From: Rhodobiaceae bacterium
Lineage (GTDB): Bacteria; Pseudomonadota; Alphaproteobacteria; Rhizobiales; Aestuariivirgaceae
DNA length: 53,966 bases
Reading direction: 5' to 3'
Assembly: GCA_009885825.1 (NCBI GenBank)
Contig: VFJY01000086.1
Location: forward strand, 1-53,966
The position numbers were made by a program, and so were the translations under genes. Position 1 is the stretch's first letter. Every line of letters starts with the position of its first letter. Below the pieces are notes generated by a model. The model saw nothing but the letters and a program-made list of their open reading frames with translations, ran no database searches and was not told where the DNA came from. Positions 1 to 8,084 of this stretch are shown piece after piece.

Positions 1-286
1 AGCATTCTCAGGAATCTTTGTTTCTTTGGCATTTCATCCGCCTGCACTCGATCTCATGCGATCTACTCATGACTACTGCACACGCGCCGCACACGGGCAC
101 TGGCCGTTACGACCGATCTGCTTCACCAGTCTTTTCGTTCAGAAAAAAATATGAAATGGAACGCTCAGATTCCGGGACTATTCCGGGACAGATTGTTCCA
201 AAGAGGTCTTTTTTTGCCATTTTGTTCCCTGTTTGAAGCTTGACGAATGGCTCACAAAGAAGCAAAAACCCAGTGTTTTCTCAGTT
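1..286. other. Left-edge region without a recognisable gene
   Basis: No convincing coding region is visible here. A 72-codon open frame at 18-236 on the plus strand has no recognisable domain, is compositionally unconvincing and has no clear ribosome binding site. The only structure noted is an 11-base tandem duplication at 169-189 (ATTCCGGGACT followed by ATTCCGGGAC). The stretch may be the downstream flank of a gene lying outside the window. Confidence 0.5.
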
Positions 287-363
287 CGGAGTGTAGCGCA
301 GTCTGGTAGCGCACCTGCTTCGGGAGCAGGGGGTCGGAGGTTCGAATCCTCTCACTCCGACCA
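287..363 (+). tRNA. tRNA-Pro (anticodon CGG)
   Basis: A full cloverleaf can be drawn. The acceptor arm CGGAGTG pairs with CACTCCG, followed by A and an encoded CCA at 361-363. The D arm holds GTCTGGTAGCGC, and the T arm reads GGAGGTTCGAATCCTC. The anticodon stem CCTGC/GCAGG encloses the loop TTCGGGA, giving anticodon CGG, which reads CCG proline codons. The first base C is typical of bacterial tRNA-Pro. The encoded CCA supports the 3' end. No second tRNA is adjacent. Confidence 0.97.
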
Positions 364-406
364 TTTTCGCAATTTGGTCGTGATTTTGAGGCGATAGTGT
401 TGGCCG

Positions 407-907
407 ATGAAGATGGTTCGATTGTTTTTTGCAACAGCATTGCTTTTATGGCCTTCCAAGGCAGGCGGTGAAGAATCTCTTATTGCTGCGAAAATTATCG
501 TTTTCAAATCCGACCGCAGGATGGAACTGCTGGATGTGAAATCGGAAATTTTAAAGACCTATGAAGTGTCCCTTGGTGGCAATCCTCAAGGGCCTAAATT
601 GCAGAAGGGTGATTCCAAAACACCGGAAGGGATTTACGAAATCTCTGCCCGAAACCCCGGCAGCAGCTATCACCTCTCGCTGCGAATTTCATATCCCAAC
701 AGACAAGACAGCATGCAGGCGGAGGCTCGCGGTGTTTCGCCGGGCGGCGACATCTTCATCCATGGTCTGCCGAATGGCCGGGGCTTTCTTGGCTCCCGGC
801 ATCTGCTCTATGACTGGACTGATGGCTGCATAGCGGTAACCAATCAGGAAATAGAGGACATCTGGAACATGGTTCCAGATGGCATTCCAATCGAAATCAG
901 ACCCTGA
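407..907 (+). CDS. L,D-transpeptidase (YkuD) family periplasmic protein
   Basis: The 166-residue product starts with a short hydrophobic signal peptide (about residues 4-21, ending near the Gly-Gly after Ser-Lys-Ala). A single YkuD domain follows. Its hallmark is a His in IFIHG (His119) and a Cys in DGCIAVTN (Cys141), the active site of enzymes that make 3-3 peptidoglycan crosslinks or attach lipoprotein to the wall. KTPEG around residue 72 is also typical of the fold. There is no LysM or peptidoglycan-binding domain, so it is a minimal member resembling the YafK/ErfK type. A second ATG two codons downstream (413) is an equally possible start. It ends one base before the convergent bioY gene. 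Family assignment is firm; the exact substrate is not known from sequence. Confidence 0.88.
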   Translation: MKMVRLFFATALLLWPSKAGGEESLIAAKIIVFKSDRRMELLDVKSEILKTYEVSLGGNPQGPKLQKGDSKTPEGIYEISARNPGSSYHLSLRISYPNRQDSMQAEARGVSPGGDIFIHGLPNGRGFLGSRHLLYDWTDGCIAVTNQEIEDIWNMVPDGIPIEIRP

Positions 908-908
908 T

Positions 909-1487
909 TTAGCGTCGGCCCAAAAGATTCCATACGGCCGGAAGGCCAAGCGCAACAATTGCTGCCTTGACTATGTCGCCGATCCAGAATGGGGCCAATC
1001 CATAGGGAACGGCATTTTCCGCGCCAAACAGATAGCCGAGCCAGATCAGTCCCGGAATGTAAAGTACTGCCGCGCCTAGCAGCGTTGCAAGAAACATCTT
1101 GCCAATACTGCGGTCAAAACCGCGTTCAGCAAACCAGCCCACAAGCGCTGCCGCCGGAATGAATCCGACAATGTAACCAATTGACGCAATTATTGTGCCG
1201 TCAGGCTTGAGAATACTGTTCATTTCCGCGAACACCGGAAGTCCAACCGCACCTTCAAGGGCATATAGCGCCAATGTCGCCGCACCAAGGCGCGAACCAT
1301 AAGCACCACCAATTGCAAGCACTGCCAAGGTTTGCAATGTCATTGGAACAGGCAGCATAGGCACATTGATTTGCGCGGCACAGGCCACAACAAGGCTGCC
1401 GAGGACGGCCAACAGAATGGCACGGGTCCAGTTCATGGTTGCCGTGGGCCAGAGTTGGCCGGCGAGTGTCGGATTAGATGTGTTCAT
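909..1487 (-). CDS. bioY: Biotin transporter BioY (ECF substrate-binding component)
   Basis: The product has 192 residues and about six hydrophobic segments, the usual size of BioY. It contains the family features VPMLPVPMTLQTLAVL near residue 43 (biotin-binding loop region), the glycine-rich GGAYGSRLGAATLALYALEG stretch and the segment LPVFAE. BioY is the membrane S-component for biotin uptake and works alone or with the EcfA/EcfT energising module. No ATPase or EcfT gene lies nearby, so it is either a solitary BioY or uses a module encoded elsewhere. It is monocistronic and convergent with the L,D-transpeptidase gene. No BioR-type operator was recognised upstream. Confidence 0.95.
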   Translation of the reverse strand: MNTSNPTLAGQLWPTATMNWTRAILLAVLGSLVVACAAQINVPMLPVPMTLQTLAVLAIGGAYGSRLGAATLALYALEGAVGLPVFAEMNSILKPDGTIIASIGYIVGFIPAAALVGWFAERGFDRSIGKMFLATLLGAAVLYIPGLIWLGYLFGAENAVPYGLAPFWIGDIVKAAIVALGLPAVWNLLGRR

Positions 1488-1572
1488 TTTGGTCCAGTCC
1501 CCTTAAAACCGATTTTTGATTGGCACATGTTTAGTTGGGATAAAGGTTGGGCGCAACAGGGGGGTCACGGCG

Positions 1573-2454
1573 ATGAATAAGCTTGCATTCGACCTGAATT
1601 TTGAACCCAAATATGGGCATGCGGTGGTGCTATCGCCCCTGCTCCGGCGGGTTACCTGCAATAACCCGGGCCCTTTCACGTTCACAGGCACCAACACTTT
1701 CATTGTGGGGCGCGGGACGGTTGCAATTGTTGATCCCGGTCCTGATGATGGAGGCCATTTGGCGGCCATCCTGCGTGCCACAAGCGGTGAAACCGTCAGC
1801 CACATTCTTGTGACCCATACGCATGCTGATCATTCTCCCCTTGCCGCAAAGCTTGCTGAAGCGACTGGCGCGAGAACCTATGGCGCATTGTTCAACAGGG
1901 CAAGGCATGATGGCTTTCGGCTTGATGCAAGCATAGATGAAACTTTCTCGCCGGATTTCGCGGTGGGCGACAGTGACGTAATTGGCGGGACGGGCTGGAA
2001 TCTGCAGGGCGTGTCCACGCCCGGCCACATGGGCAATCACACGGCCTACGCGCTGTTGGAAGAAAAATCCCTGCTCGTTGGCGATCATGTTATGGCCTGG
2101 GCCACGAGCATTGTTGCACCGCCTGATGGTCATATGGGCGATTACATGGCTTCGCTGCAAAAACTCTTGAAACGGGATGATGAGGTTCTTCATCCCGCTC
2201 ACGGGCCTTTGGCGAAAAATCCCAAGAAATTAACCGGGGGAATTTTGGCGCACCGGAATATGCGAGAAGAGATGGTTTTAGCGCGGGTGAAAGCGGGTGA
2301 CCGGGCCGTGGAGGACATCGTCAAGGCGATTTATGTTGATCTTGATCCAAAGCTTCATGGGGCGGCCAGGTTATCAACTTTGGCGCACTTGGAGCATCTG
2401 GTTGAGCGGGCGCTTGTTGAAATGCGAGGCGCGTTCTACTCCGCGCTGAAATAG
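1573..2454 (+). CDS. Metallo-beta-lactamase-fold hydrolase (LACTB2-like)
   Basis: A 293-residue metallo-hydrolase. The zinc-binding motif HTHADH lies at residues 82-87, a further metal-binding region is STPGHMGNH, and GDHVM and HPAHGP supply later ligands. The C-terminal about 70 residues form the helical, winged-helix-like tail seen in LACTB2/RNase-like members. The start was placed at 1573 rather than at an in-frame ATG at 1516, because a G-rich Shine-Dalgarno-like run lies just upstream at about 1558-1565 and homology-like sequence begins with NKLAFDLNF. The substrate cannot be told from sequence: glyoxalase-II-like thioester, nuclease and other roles all exist in this superfamily. The gene converges on the amidase gene with six bases between them. 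Confidence 0.85.
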   Translation: MNKLAFDLNFEPKYGHAVVLSPLLRRVTCNNPGPFTFTGTNTFIVGRGTVAIVDPGPDDGGHLAAILRATSGETVSHILVTHTHADHSPLAAKLAEATGARTYGALFNRARHDGFRLDASIDETFSPDFAVGDSDVIGGTGWNLQGVSTPGHMGNHTAYALLEEKSLLVGDHVMAWATSIVAPPDGHMGDYMASLQKLLKRDDEVLHPAHGPLAKNPKKLTGGILAHRNMREEMVLARVKAGDRAVEDIVKAIYVDLDPKLHGAARLSTLAHLEHLVERALVEMRGAFYSALK

Positions 2455-2460
2455 TGAAAG

Positions 2461-3876
2461 TCAAACACCTACCCGCGGATCAATCGGCGTGATGGCCCCC
2501 AGTGCCAAAATCCCTTCCAGCATTTTTGCGCCTGCCAATAATTTCGCTTCACCTCTTGGCGGGGCCACGACCTGAATGCCAATTGGCAAGTTACCCCTGG
2601 TGAAACCCGCCGGGATTGAGATCGCCGGGCAGCAGACGGCGGTGATGGCTGAAACGATCAAGAGCCAGTCCACGTAGGTCGTGAATTTCGTTCCATTACA
2701 ATCCGTTACATAGCGCTGCTCAACCGGAAAAGGAGGAACGATGGTGGTGGGGCAGAGGAGCAGATCGTATGTTTCGAAAAACTTCAGCGTGCGGTGAAAC
2801 ATGGCGCTGCGCTGGGCTTCGGCTTTTGAAATGTCGGTTGCCGTGAGCGCCAGGCCTTTTTCGATATTCCAGATGATTTCGGGCTTGAGTTGGTCGCGGC
2901 TGGTTTCAAGCAGTGCTCGCATGCCGACGGCATAACTCATGGCCCGGAGTGTTTGGGTGCATTCCATGGCCTCATGCAAATCCGGGTGAGCCTCTTCAAC
3001 GATCACATCTTGGCTTTCAAACTGTCGGGCCGCTGCCATGACGATTGCGGCAACCTCTGGATCAACGGGGCTGATGCCGAGGTCGCGACTGATGGCGACG
3101 CGCTTTGGTTTCCAGCCAGAGCGGGCGGCCTTGAGATAGGATGTGCCATCGGCGGGAAGCGACAGGGGATCGCCCTGCTCCTCGCCAATCATGGCGTCAA
3201 ACAGCAGAGCCAGATCTTCGACATTTCGGGCCATCGGGCCCTCAATCTTCAAGGTGCTGTCAATCTTGTTGCCAACGGTTGCGGCCACCCGGCCTGGCGA
3301 TGGCCGCATGCCGACGACGCCGCAGAAGCTGGCGGGGTTACGGAGCGAGCCGCCGAGATCGGAGCCATGGGCCACCCAGGCCATGCCGGTGGCCAAGGCC
3401 ACTGCGGCACCACCGGATGAACCGGCGGCTGATTTTGTTGCATCCCAAGGGTTTAAGGTGCGGCCAAAGACTTCATTGAAGGTATTGGCCCCTGCCCCAA
3501 ACTCCGGTGTGTTTGACATGGCGTAAATGATGCCGCCGTTTTTCTCAAGGTGGGTGACCAGAATATCAGAGGTCTCGGCAATGCGAGTGGCATAGATGGG
3601 CGAGCCCTGGGTGCAGCGTATGCCTGCGACATCGGTCAAATCCTTGATCGGCACGGGCAGGCCTGCCAGTGGACCCCGTTCCGCGATCGGCTTTTTCATC
3701 AGGTCTTCGGCATGGGCGCGGGCGCGGTCAAAGCAGAGGGTTGGCAACGCATTCACTTTGCTGTCCACGTCGGAAATGCGCTTTTCCAAGGCGTCCAGGC
3801 AATCCAGCGGTGTCACGTCACCACTTTTCAAAGCGGCAACGATTTCAGTGGCAGTGGATCTATAGAGTTCGGCCAT
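2461..3876 (-). CDS. Amidase, amidase-signature family
   Basis: The 471-residue product has the complete amidase-signature core. The Ser-cisSer-Lys triad is Lys78 in VPIKDL, Ser153 in GSSGG and Ser177 in GGSLRNP, with the 75- and 24-residue spacings expected for the family. These enzymes hydrolyse carboxamides to acid and ammonia. The N terminus resembles GatA-like and aryl-amide amidases, but gatB and gatC are absent here and the gene stands alone, so a catabolic amidase is likelier than the Glu-tRNA amidotransferase subunit. The start is backed by an AAGGATAG ribosome binding site. It is divergent from gabT across an 82-base gap, which should hold both promoters. No signal peptide; cytoplasmic. 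Confidence 0.9.
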   Translation of the reverse strand: MAELYRSTATEIVAALKSGDVTPLDCLDALEKRISDVDSKVNALPTLCFDRARAHAEDLMKKPIAERGPLAGLPVPIKDLTDVAGIRCTQGSPIYATRIAETSDILVTHLEKNGGIIYAMSNTPEFGAGANTFNEVFGRTLNPWDATKSAAGSSGGAAVALATGMAWVAHGSDLGGSLRNPASFCGVVGMRPSPGRVAATVGNKIDSTLKIEGPMARNVEDLALLFDAMIGEEQGDPLSLPADGTSYLKAARSGWKPKRVAISRDLGISPVDPEVAAIVMAAARQFESQDVIVEEAHPDLHEAMECTQTLRAMSYAVGMRALLETSRDQLKPEIIWNIEKGLALTATDISKAEAQRSAMFHRTLKFFETYDLLLCPTTIVPPFPVEQRYVTDCNGTKFTTYVDWLLIVSAITAVCCPAISIPAGFTRGNLPIGIQVVAPPRGEAKLLAGAKMLEGILALGAITPIDPRVGV

Positions 3877-3958
3877 CTGGCTATCCTTTATTTGAACCTG
3901 TTGCCCTCAAGGGGACAAGGGGAGTAAACAATGCGCAATATTTCAGCAGGAGACAATC

Positions 3959-5263
3959 ATGAATGCACCCGTAACATCAGCACCCGGCATGAACAAGCAA
4001 TGGGTGGAGCGCCGTGCCAAGGCTGTTTCGCGGGGCGTTGGCATGGGTGCGCCCGTGATGGCCGCGCGCGCCGAGAACTCGGAAATCTGGGACATTGAAG
4101 GCAACCGCTATATTGATTTTGGCGGCGGCATCGCTGTCGTCAACACCGGCCATCGGCACCCGCTGGTGATGAAGCGGGTATATGAACAACTCGAGAAATT
4201 CACCCACACTTGCGCCATGGTGATGCCCTATGAGCCGTTCATCGAGCTTTGTGAAAAGCTCAATGCAATTGCGCCCATGTCCGGCGAAAAGAAATCGGCG
4301 CTGGTGACGACGGGCGCGGAGGCTGTTGAAAATGCAGTGAAGTTCGCCCGCTGCTATACGGGGCGCTCGGATGTCATCGCCTTTCATGGCGGCTTCCATG
4401 GGCGCACGCTGCTGGGCATGGCGCTCACCGGCAAAGTGCTGCCTTACAAGATGAAGTTCGGGCCAATGCCTGGCGGCATCTGGCATGTGCCGTTTCCGGT
4501 CGAGCACAAGGGCATCAGTGTCGAGGATTCCATTCATGCCATTGAGTTGCTGTTCAAGTGCGATGTGGAACCTTCGCGGATTGCGGCCATCATCATAGAA
4601 CCCGTGCAGGGCGAAGGTGGATTCTATGTGGCGCCCAAGGAACTCATGGTGCGGCTGCGCAAGCTGTGCGACGAGCATGGCATCGTGCTGATAGCAGACG
4701 AAATTCAATCTGGCTTCGGGCGCACGGGCAAATGGTTTGCCATGGAGCACTATGGCGTAGAGCCTGATCTGGTGACGGTTGCCAAATCGCTCGCTGGCGG
4801 GTTCCCGCTGGCTGGTGTTGTCGGGCGCGCCAAGATCATGGACGCGCCAGACCCCGGCGCCATTGGCGGCACCTATGCAGGCAACCCCGTTGCCTGTGCT
4901 GCAGCACTCGGCGTTTTCGAAGCTTTCGAAACCGAAGGCCTGATGGAAAAGGCTGAGGCCCAGGGCAAGAAAATCATGGCACGCATGAAGGCCGTCAAAG
5001 CCAAGGGCCGCGGCATGCCAATTGGCGATGTGCGCGGGCTTGGGGCCATGTGCGCGTTCGAGTTGGTGACGGAGCATGGCGGCAACAAGCCTGACGCGGC
5101 AGGCGCCAAAGCGCTGGCTGCAAAATGCCTGGAGCGCGGATTGCTGATTTTGACATGCGGTATTCATGCCGACACGATTCGCCTGCTCACGCCGCTTACA
5201 GCTTCGGATCTTGTACTGGATGAGGGGTTGGATATTCTGGAGGCGGCATTGTTGGGGAATTAA
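3959..5263 (+). CDS. gabT: 4-aminobutyrate aminotransferase (class III, PLP)
   Basis: This 434-residue protein is a full-length fold-type-I class III aminotransferase. Visible are the GAEAVENAVKFAR cofactor-phosphate region, the FHGGFHGRT loop, the DEIQSGFGRTGKW motif with the cofactor Asp, and the PLP Schiff-base lysine, Lys276, in VAKSLAGGFPL. The overall match is to GabT, which moves the amino group of 4-aminobutyrate to 2-oxoglutarate to give succinate semialdehyde. The ATG at 3959 follows a good AGCAGGAGACA ribosome binding site. No succinate-semialdehyde dehydrogenase gene is adjacent, so the second step must be encoded elsewhere. 5-Aminovalerate or other omega-amino acids are alternative substrates. 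Confidence 0.88.
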   Translation: MNAPVTSAPGMNKQWVERRAKAVSRGVGMGAPVMAARAENSEIWDIEGNRYIDFGGGIAVVNTGHRHPLVMKRVYEQLEKFTHTCAMVMPYEPFIELCEKLNAIAPMSGEKKSALVTTGAEAVENAVKFARCYTGRSDVIAFHGGFHGRTLLGMALTGKVLPYKMKFGPMPGGIWHVPFPVEHKGISVEDSIHAIELLFKCDVEPSRIAAIIIEPVQGEGGFYVAPKELMVRLRKLCDEHGIVLIADEIQSGFGRTGKWFAMEHYGVEPDLVTVAKSLAGGFPLAGVVGRAKIMDAPDPGAIGGTYAGNPVACAAALGVFEAFETEGLMEKAEAQGKKIMARMKAVKAKGRGMPIGDVRGLGAMCAFELVTEHGGNKPDAAGAKALAAKCLERGLLILTCGIHADTIRLLTPLTASDLVLDEGLDILEAALLGN

Positions 5264-5287
5264 CGCGGCACTGCCTATATATGCACC

Positions 5288-5971
5288 ATGATTGTTCTCG
5301 TAATCATTGGCTTGGCATTGCTGGCTGGCCTGATTTATGGCCCGCACTTGTGGATCAGAAGAACGATGGCGGTTCATGGTGTGGAGCGGCCGGACTTTCC
5401 AGGAACGGGTGGTGAACTGGCACGCCATCTGCTGGACAAAGCGCGACTGGAATCAGTCAAGGTCGAGCGCATTGAAGGCGGTGATCATTATTCGCTTGCC
5501 GAGAAAACAGTGCGCCTTTCACCCGGCAATTTTGATGGCAGGTCGATCACAGCGGTCGCAGTCGCGGCCCATGAAGTATCGCATGCACTGCAGGACAAGG
5601 ATGGCTATGGCCCCCTGATGATGCGACAGAGGCTTGCGGGTGTTTGTATTGTCATTGAGCGCACGGGCGGCATCATGATGATGGCAACCCCTATTGTTTT
5701 TGCCCTGACGCGTTCACCAGTTGTGCTTGTCGCGGAAGTCGTATTGGCGTTGGGCATTCTGGCTTCCGCTGTGGTGATCCATGTGTTCACACTGCCCACC
5801 GAGTATGATGCGAGCTTTAACCGGGCGCTGCCAATTCTGGAAAACTTTCTCAAACCGGAGGATATGCCCGCAGCCCGCAGCGTCCTGAAGGCGGCAGCTT
5901 TCACCTATGTGGCCTCGGCATTGGTCAGTTTGCTTGATGTCGCCCGGTGGTTTCGCATCCTGCGGTTCTAG
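5288..5971 (+). CDS. Membrane zinc metallopeptidase, YugP family
   Basis: A 227-residue membrane protein of the YugP-type neutral zinc metallopeptidase family. An N-terminal membrane segment (residues 2-18) precedes the HExxH zinc motif AHEVSHALQ (His95, Glu96, His99). Two or more membrane helices span about 115-170, and TLPTEYDASFNRAL around residue 172 contains the likely third zinc ligand Glu. Members of this family are poorly characterised, and no physiological substrate can be inferred. It lies between two class III aminotransferase genes on the same strand, 24 bases after gabT and 31 bases before the next gene, so cotranscription is likely, though a functional link is not evident. Confidence 0.85.
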   Translation: MIVLVIIGLALLAGLIYGPHLWIRRTMAVHGVERPDFPGTGGELARHLLDKARLESVKVERIEGGDHYSLAEKTVRLSPGNFDGRSITAVAVAAHEVSHALQDKDGYGPLMMRQRLAGVCIVIERTGGIMMMATPIVFALTRSPVVLVAEVVLALGILASAVVIHVFTLPTEYDASFNRALPILENFLKPEDMPAARSVLKAAAFTYVASALVSLLDVARWFRILRF

Positions 5972-6002
5972 TCTAGGGTTCATCCAATCGAGGAGAATCC
6001 CA

Positions 6003-7388
6003 ATGCCCAAACTTTCCAACATGGCCCACCGTGATATTGAAACGGTTTTGCATCCCTATACCAATTTGGCGAAACACCGGGAGACCTGGCCGCTGATATT
6101 TGGCGAGGGGCGCGGCATCTATCTTTATGACGACAAGGGCAAGCGCTACATTGAGGGTCTGGCTGGCTTGTGGTGCACATCGCTGGGCTATGGCAACGAA
6201 GAACTTGTCGAAGCGGCGGCCAGCGCCATGCGGAAACTTTCGTTCTCCAGCGTGTTTGGCGGCAAGTCCCATGACGGCGTGATTGAGCTTTCGGAAAAGT
6301 TGAAGGAGCTGGCGCCCTGCCCCACGTCCAAGGTCCTGTTTGGCACATCGGGTTCAGATGCCAATGACATGCAAATGAAGCTCACCTGGTATTATAACAA
6401 CGCCAGGGGCAGGCCCGAGAAGAAGAAGATTATTTCGCGGATGCGCGGCTATCACGGGGTTACGATTGCATCCGGTTCGTTGACGGGCCTTCCCATGGTG
6501 CATACGGATTTTGATTTGCCGATCAAGAATGTTCTGCACACGTCGTGCCCACATTATTATCGCAATGGGCTGGAGGGCGAGACGGAGGCTCAATTCACGG
6601 ATCGGATGGCCAAGGACTTGGATGATCTTATCCAGCGGGAGGGGCCGGAAACGATTGCCGCTTTTATCGCCGAACCGGTCATGGGGGCTGGGGGCGTTGT
6701 TGTGCCGCCCATGAGCTACTTCCCCAAGATCAACGCGGTTTTGGAAAAATATGATGTGCGGTTCATCGCCGATGAGGTGATTTGCGGATTTGGCCGCACC
6801 GGCAACATGTTCGGCTCACAAACATTCGGCATAAAGCCGCAGTCAATCTCCATGGCGAAGGCCATCACGTCGGCCTATTTCCCCATGAGCGCCATCACCA
6901 TTGAGGAAGATCTGTATCTGGCGATGGTGGAGGAGAGCAAGAAAATTGGCATATTCGGCCATGGCTTCACCTATACAGCTCACCCGGTGGGCTGTGCTGT
7001 GGCGCTCAAGACATTGGAAATCTACAAGCGCGAAAAGATCGTTGACCATGTCCAGAAGGTGGCGCCTGTTTTCAAAATGCGGCTCGACAAGTTGGCTGAT
7101 CATCCCCTTGTGGGCGAGGCGCGCGGTGTTGGCCTGATTGGTGCGCTGGAGCTGGTGGCTGACAAGAAAACCCGGAGGGCATTCGCGCCTCAAAAAATGG
7201 TCGGGCCAACTTGCGTCAATTACCTGCAGGAGCTTGGGTTGATCAATCGGGCCATGGGAGATTCTGTCGCGTTCTGCCCTCCGCTGATCATAACAACGGA
7301 AGAAATTCATGAGATGTTTGACATGATGGAGGCTGCACTTAATATGACCGAGACTTGGGTTCATACCAACGGCCATCGCAATAATTGA
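6003..7388 (+). CDS. Class III omega-aminotransferase (omega-amino acid/polyamine:pyruvate type)
   Basis: A 461-residue PLP enzyme of the class III family. Motifs are GTSGSDANDMQMKL (phosphate binding), RMRGYHGVT, IADEVICGFGRTG, and the Schiff-base Lys286 in SMAKAITSAYFP. The GYHG loop, the W-C-T N-terminal signature GLWCTSLGYGN and the CP-HYYR segment match the omega-amino acid:pyruvate and putrescine/spermidine aminotransferase group rather than GabT. The start was set at 6003, preceded by GAGGAGAAT; an in-frame upstream ATG-like start at 5907 would overlap the peptidase gene by 65 bases and lacks support. With gabT nearby it suggests catabolism of amines or omega-amino acids, for example putrescine to GABA to succinate semialdehyde. 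The exact substrate is inference. Confidence 0.88.
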   Translation: MPKLSNMAHRDIETVLHPYTNLAKHRETWPLIFGEGRGIYLYDDKGKRYIEGLAGLWCTSLGYGNEELVEAAASAMRKLSFSSVFGGKSHDGVIELSEKLKELAPCPTSKVLFGTSGSDANDMQMKLTWYYNNARGRPEKKKIISRMRGYHGVTIASGSLTGLPMVHTDFDLPIKNVLHTSCPHYYRNGLEGETEAQFTDRMAKDLDDLIQREGPETIAAFIAEPVMGAGGVVVPPMSYFPKINAVLEKYDVRFIADEVICGFGRTGNMFGSQTFGIKPQSISMAKAITSAYFPMSAITIEEDLYLAMVEESKKIGIFGHGFTYTAHPVGCAVALKTLEIYKREKIVDHVQKVAPVFKMRLDKLADHPLVGEARGVGLIGALELVADKKTRRAFAPQKMVGPTCVNYLQELGLINRAMGDSVAFCPPLIITTEEIHEMFDMMEAALNMTETWVHTNGHRNN

Positions 7389-7395
7389 GATTGTC

Positions 7396-8022
7396 ATGAG
7401 CATTGCTGAAACAGAAACAGATCTGCGCGAAATTCTCGGCAGCGCGGAAGGATTGGCGGCGCAGAAATCGCGCCGGCAGCTTGACAAGTATTCGCGCCAG
7501 TTCATCGCCATGTCGCCATTCCTTACGCTTGCGACTGCCAACGCCAAGGGCCGGGCCGATGTGAGCCCGCGCGGCGACCCACCGGGATTTGTGCATGTAG
7601 TGGACGACAAAACCATTCTTATCCCTGACCGTCCCGGCAACAACCGCCTTGATACGATGGTGAACATTGTCGAAAACCCGAATGTTGCCTGCCTGTTTTT
7701 CATTCCAGGATTTGAAGACACGCTGCGGCTGGCTGGCCGGGCAAAGATCACGCATGATGGCGAATTGCTCAAACATTGCGTGGTGAATGGCAAGCCGCCC
7801 AAAGTGGGCGTACTGATTTCAATCGACGAGGTTTTCTTGCACTGCGCCAAGGCGCTGAAGCGCTCGAGGTTATGGCAGGATGACTACATGCAGGACCGCA
7901 GTGTGATGCCCAGCATTGCGCGCATCATTCTCGAGCAAACATGCGAAAGCGACGTTGACGAGAAGACAGCTCATGAAGCCGATGCTTCTGTCGAGGATAA
8001 TTATCGCAACGAGCTCTATTGA
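7396..8022 (+). CDS. Pyridoxamine 5'-phosphate oxidase-like FMN split-barrel protein
   Basis: A 208-residue protein with a split-barrel flavin-binding fold. The stretch FLTLATANAKGRADVSPRGD followed by PGFV and ILIPDRPGNNRLDTMVNIVENPNVACLFFIPG is typical of the MSMEG_1061-like branch of the PNPOx superfamily, which is distinct from PdxH. Members are often deduced to bind FMN or F420-like cofactors and few have a known reaction. It follows the aminotransferase gene by seven bases and is presumably in the same transcript. The true pdxH gene is at 10681-11313, so vitamin B6 salvage is covered separately. Its function in the amine-catabolic context is unknown. Confidence 0.82.
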   Translation: MSIAETETDLREILGSAEGLAAQKSRRQLDKYSRQFIAMSPFLTLATANAKGRADVSPRGDPPGFVHVVDDKTILIPDRPGNNRLDTMVNIVENPNVACLFFIPGFEDTLRLAGRAKITHDGELLKHCVVNGKPPKVGVLISIDEVFLHCAKALKRSRLWQDDYMQDRSVMPSIARIILEQTCESDVDEKTAHEADASVEDNYRNELY

Positions 8023-8027
8023 ACGGC

Positions 8028-8067
8028 TCAAATAAAAAGGGCTCGAGAACGCCATGCTCTCAAGCCC
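8028..8067 (-). terminator. Rho-independent terminator of the 8085-8864 gene
   Basis: On the minus strand GGGCTTGAGA at 8067-8058 pairs with TCTCGAGCCC at 8048-8039. This gives a ten-base stem with one mismatch and a nine-base loop, followed directly by TTTTTATTT. It sits 17 bases past the stop of the minus-strand gene and also lies just after the convergent FMN-protein gene, where the stem could act weakly in the other direction. Confidence 0.85.
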
Positions 8068-8084
8068 CGCAATGGGAGGTGGTC

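Noticed and set aside
18-236. 72-codon plus-strand open frame at the left edge
   Set aside because: No domain, no ribosome binding site and no protein-like conservation that I can recognise; described as an empty edge region instead.
252-440. Minus-strand open frame of 62 codons containing RSERIRTSDPLLPKQVRYQT
   Set aside because: It is the antisense translation of the tRNA-Pro gene. This peptide string is a well-known false gene call in many genomes.
3977-5428. 483-codon minus-strand open frame opposite gabT
   Set aside because: Full antisense shadow of a clear aminotransferase gene, His/Arg-rich and without any domain.
6843-7850. 335-codon minus-strand open frame opposite the class III aminotransferase and FMN-protein genes
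   Set aside because: It spans two well-supported plus-strand genes in antisense and has no recognisable motif.
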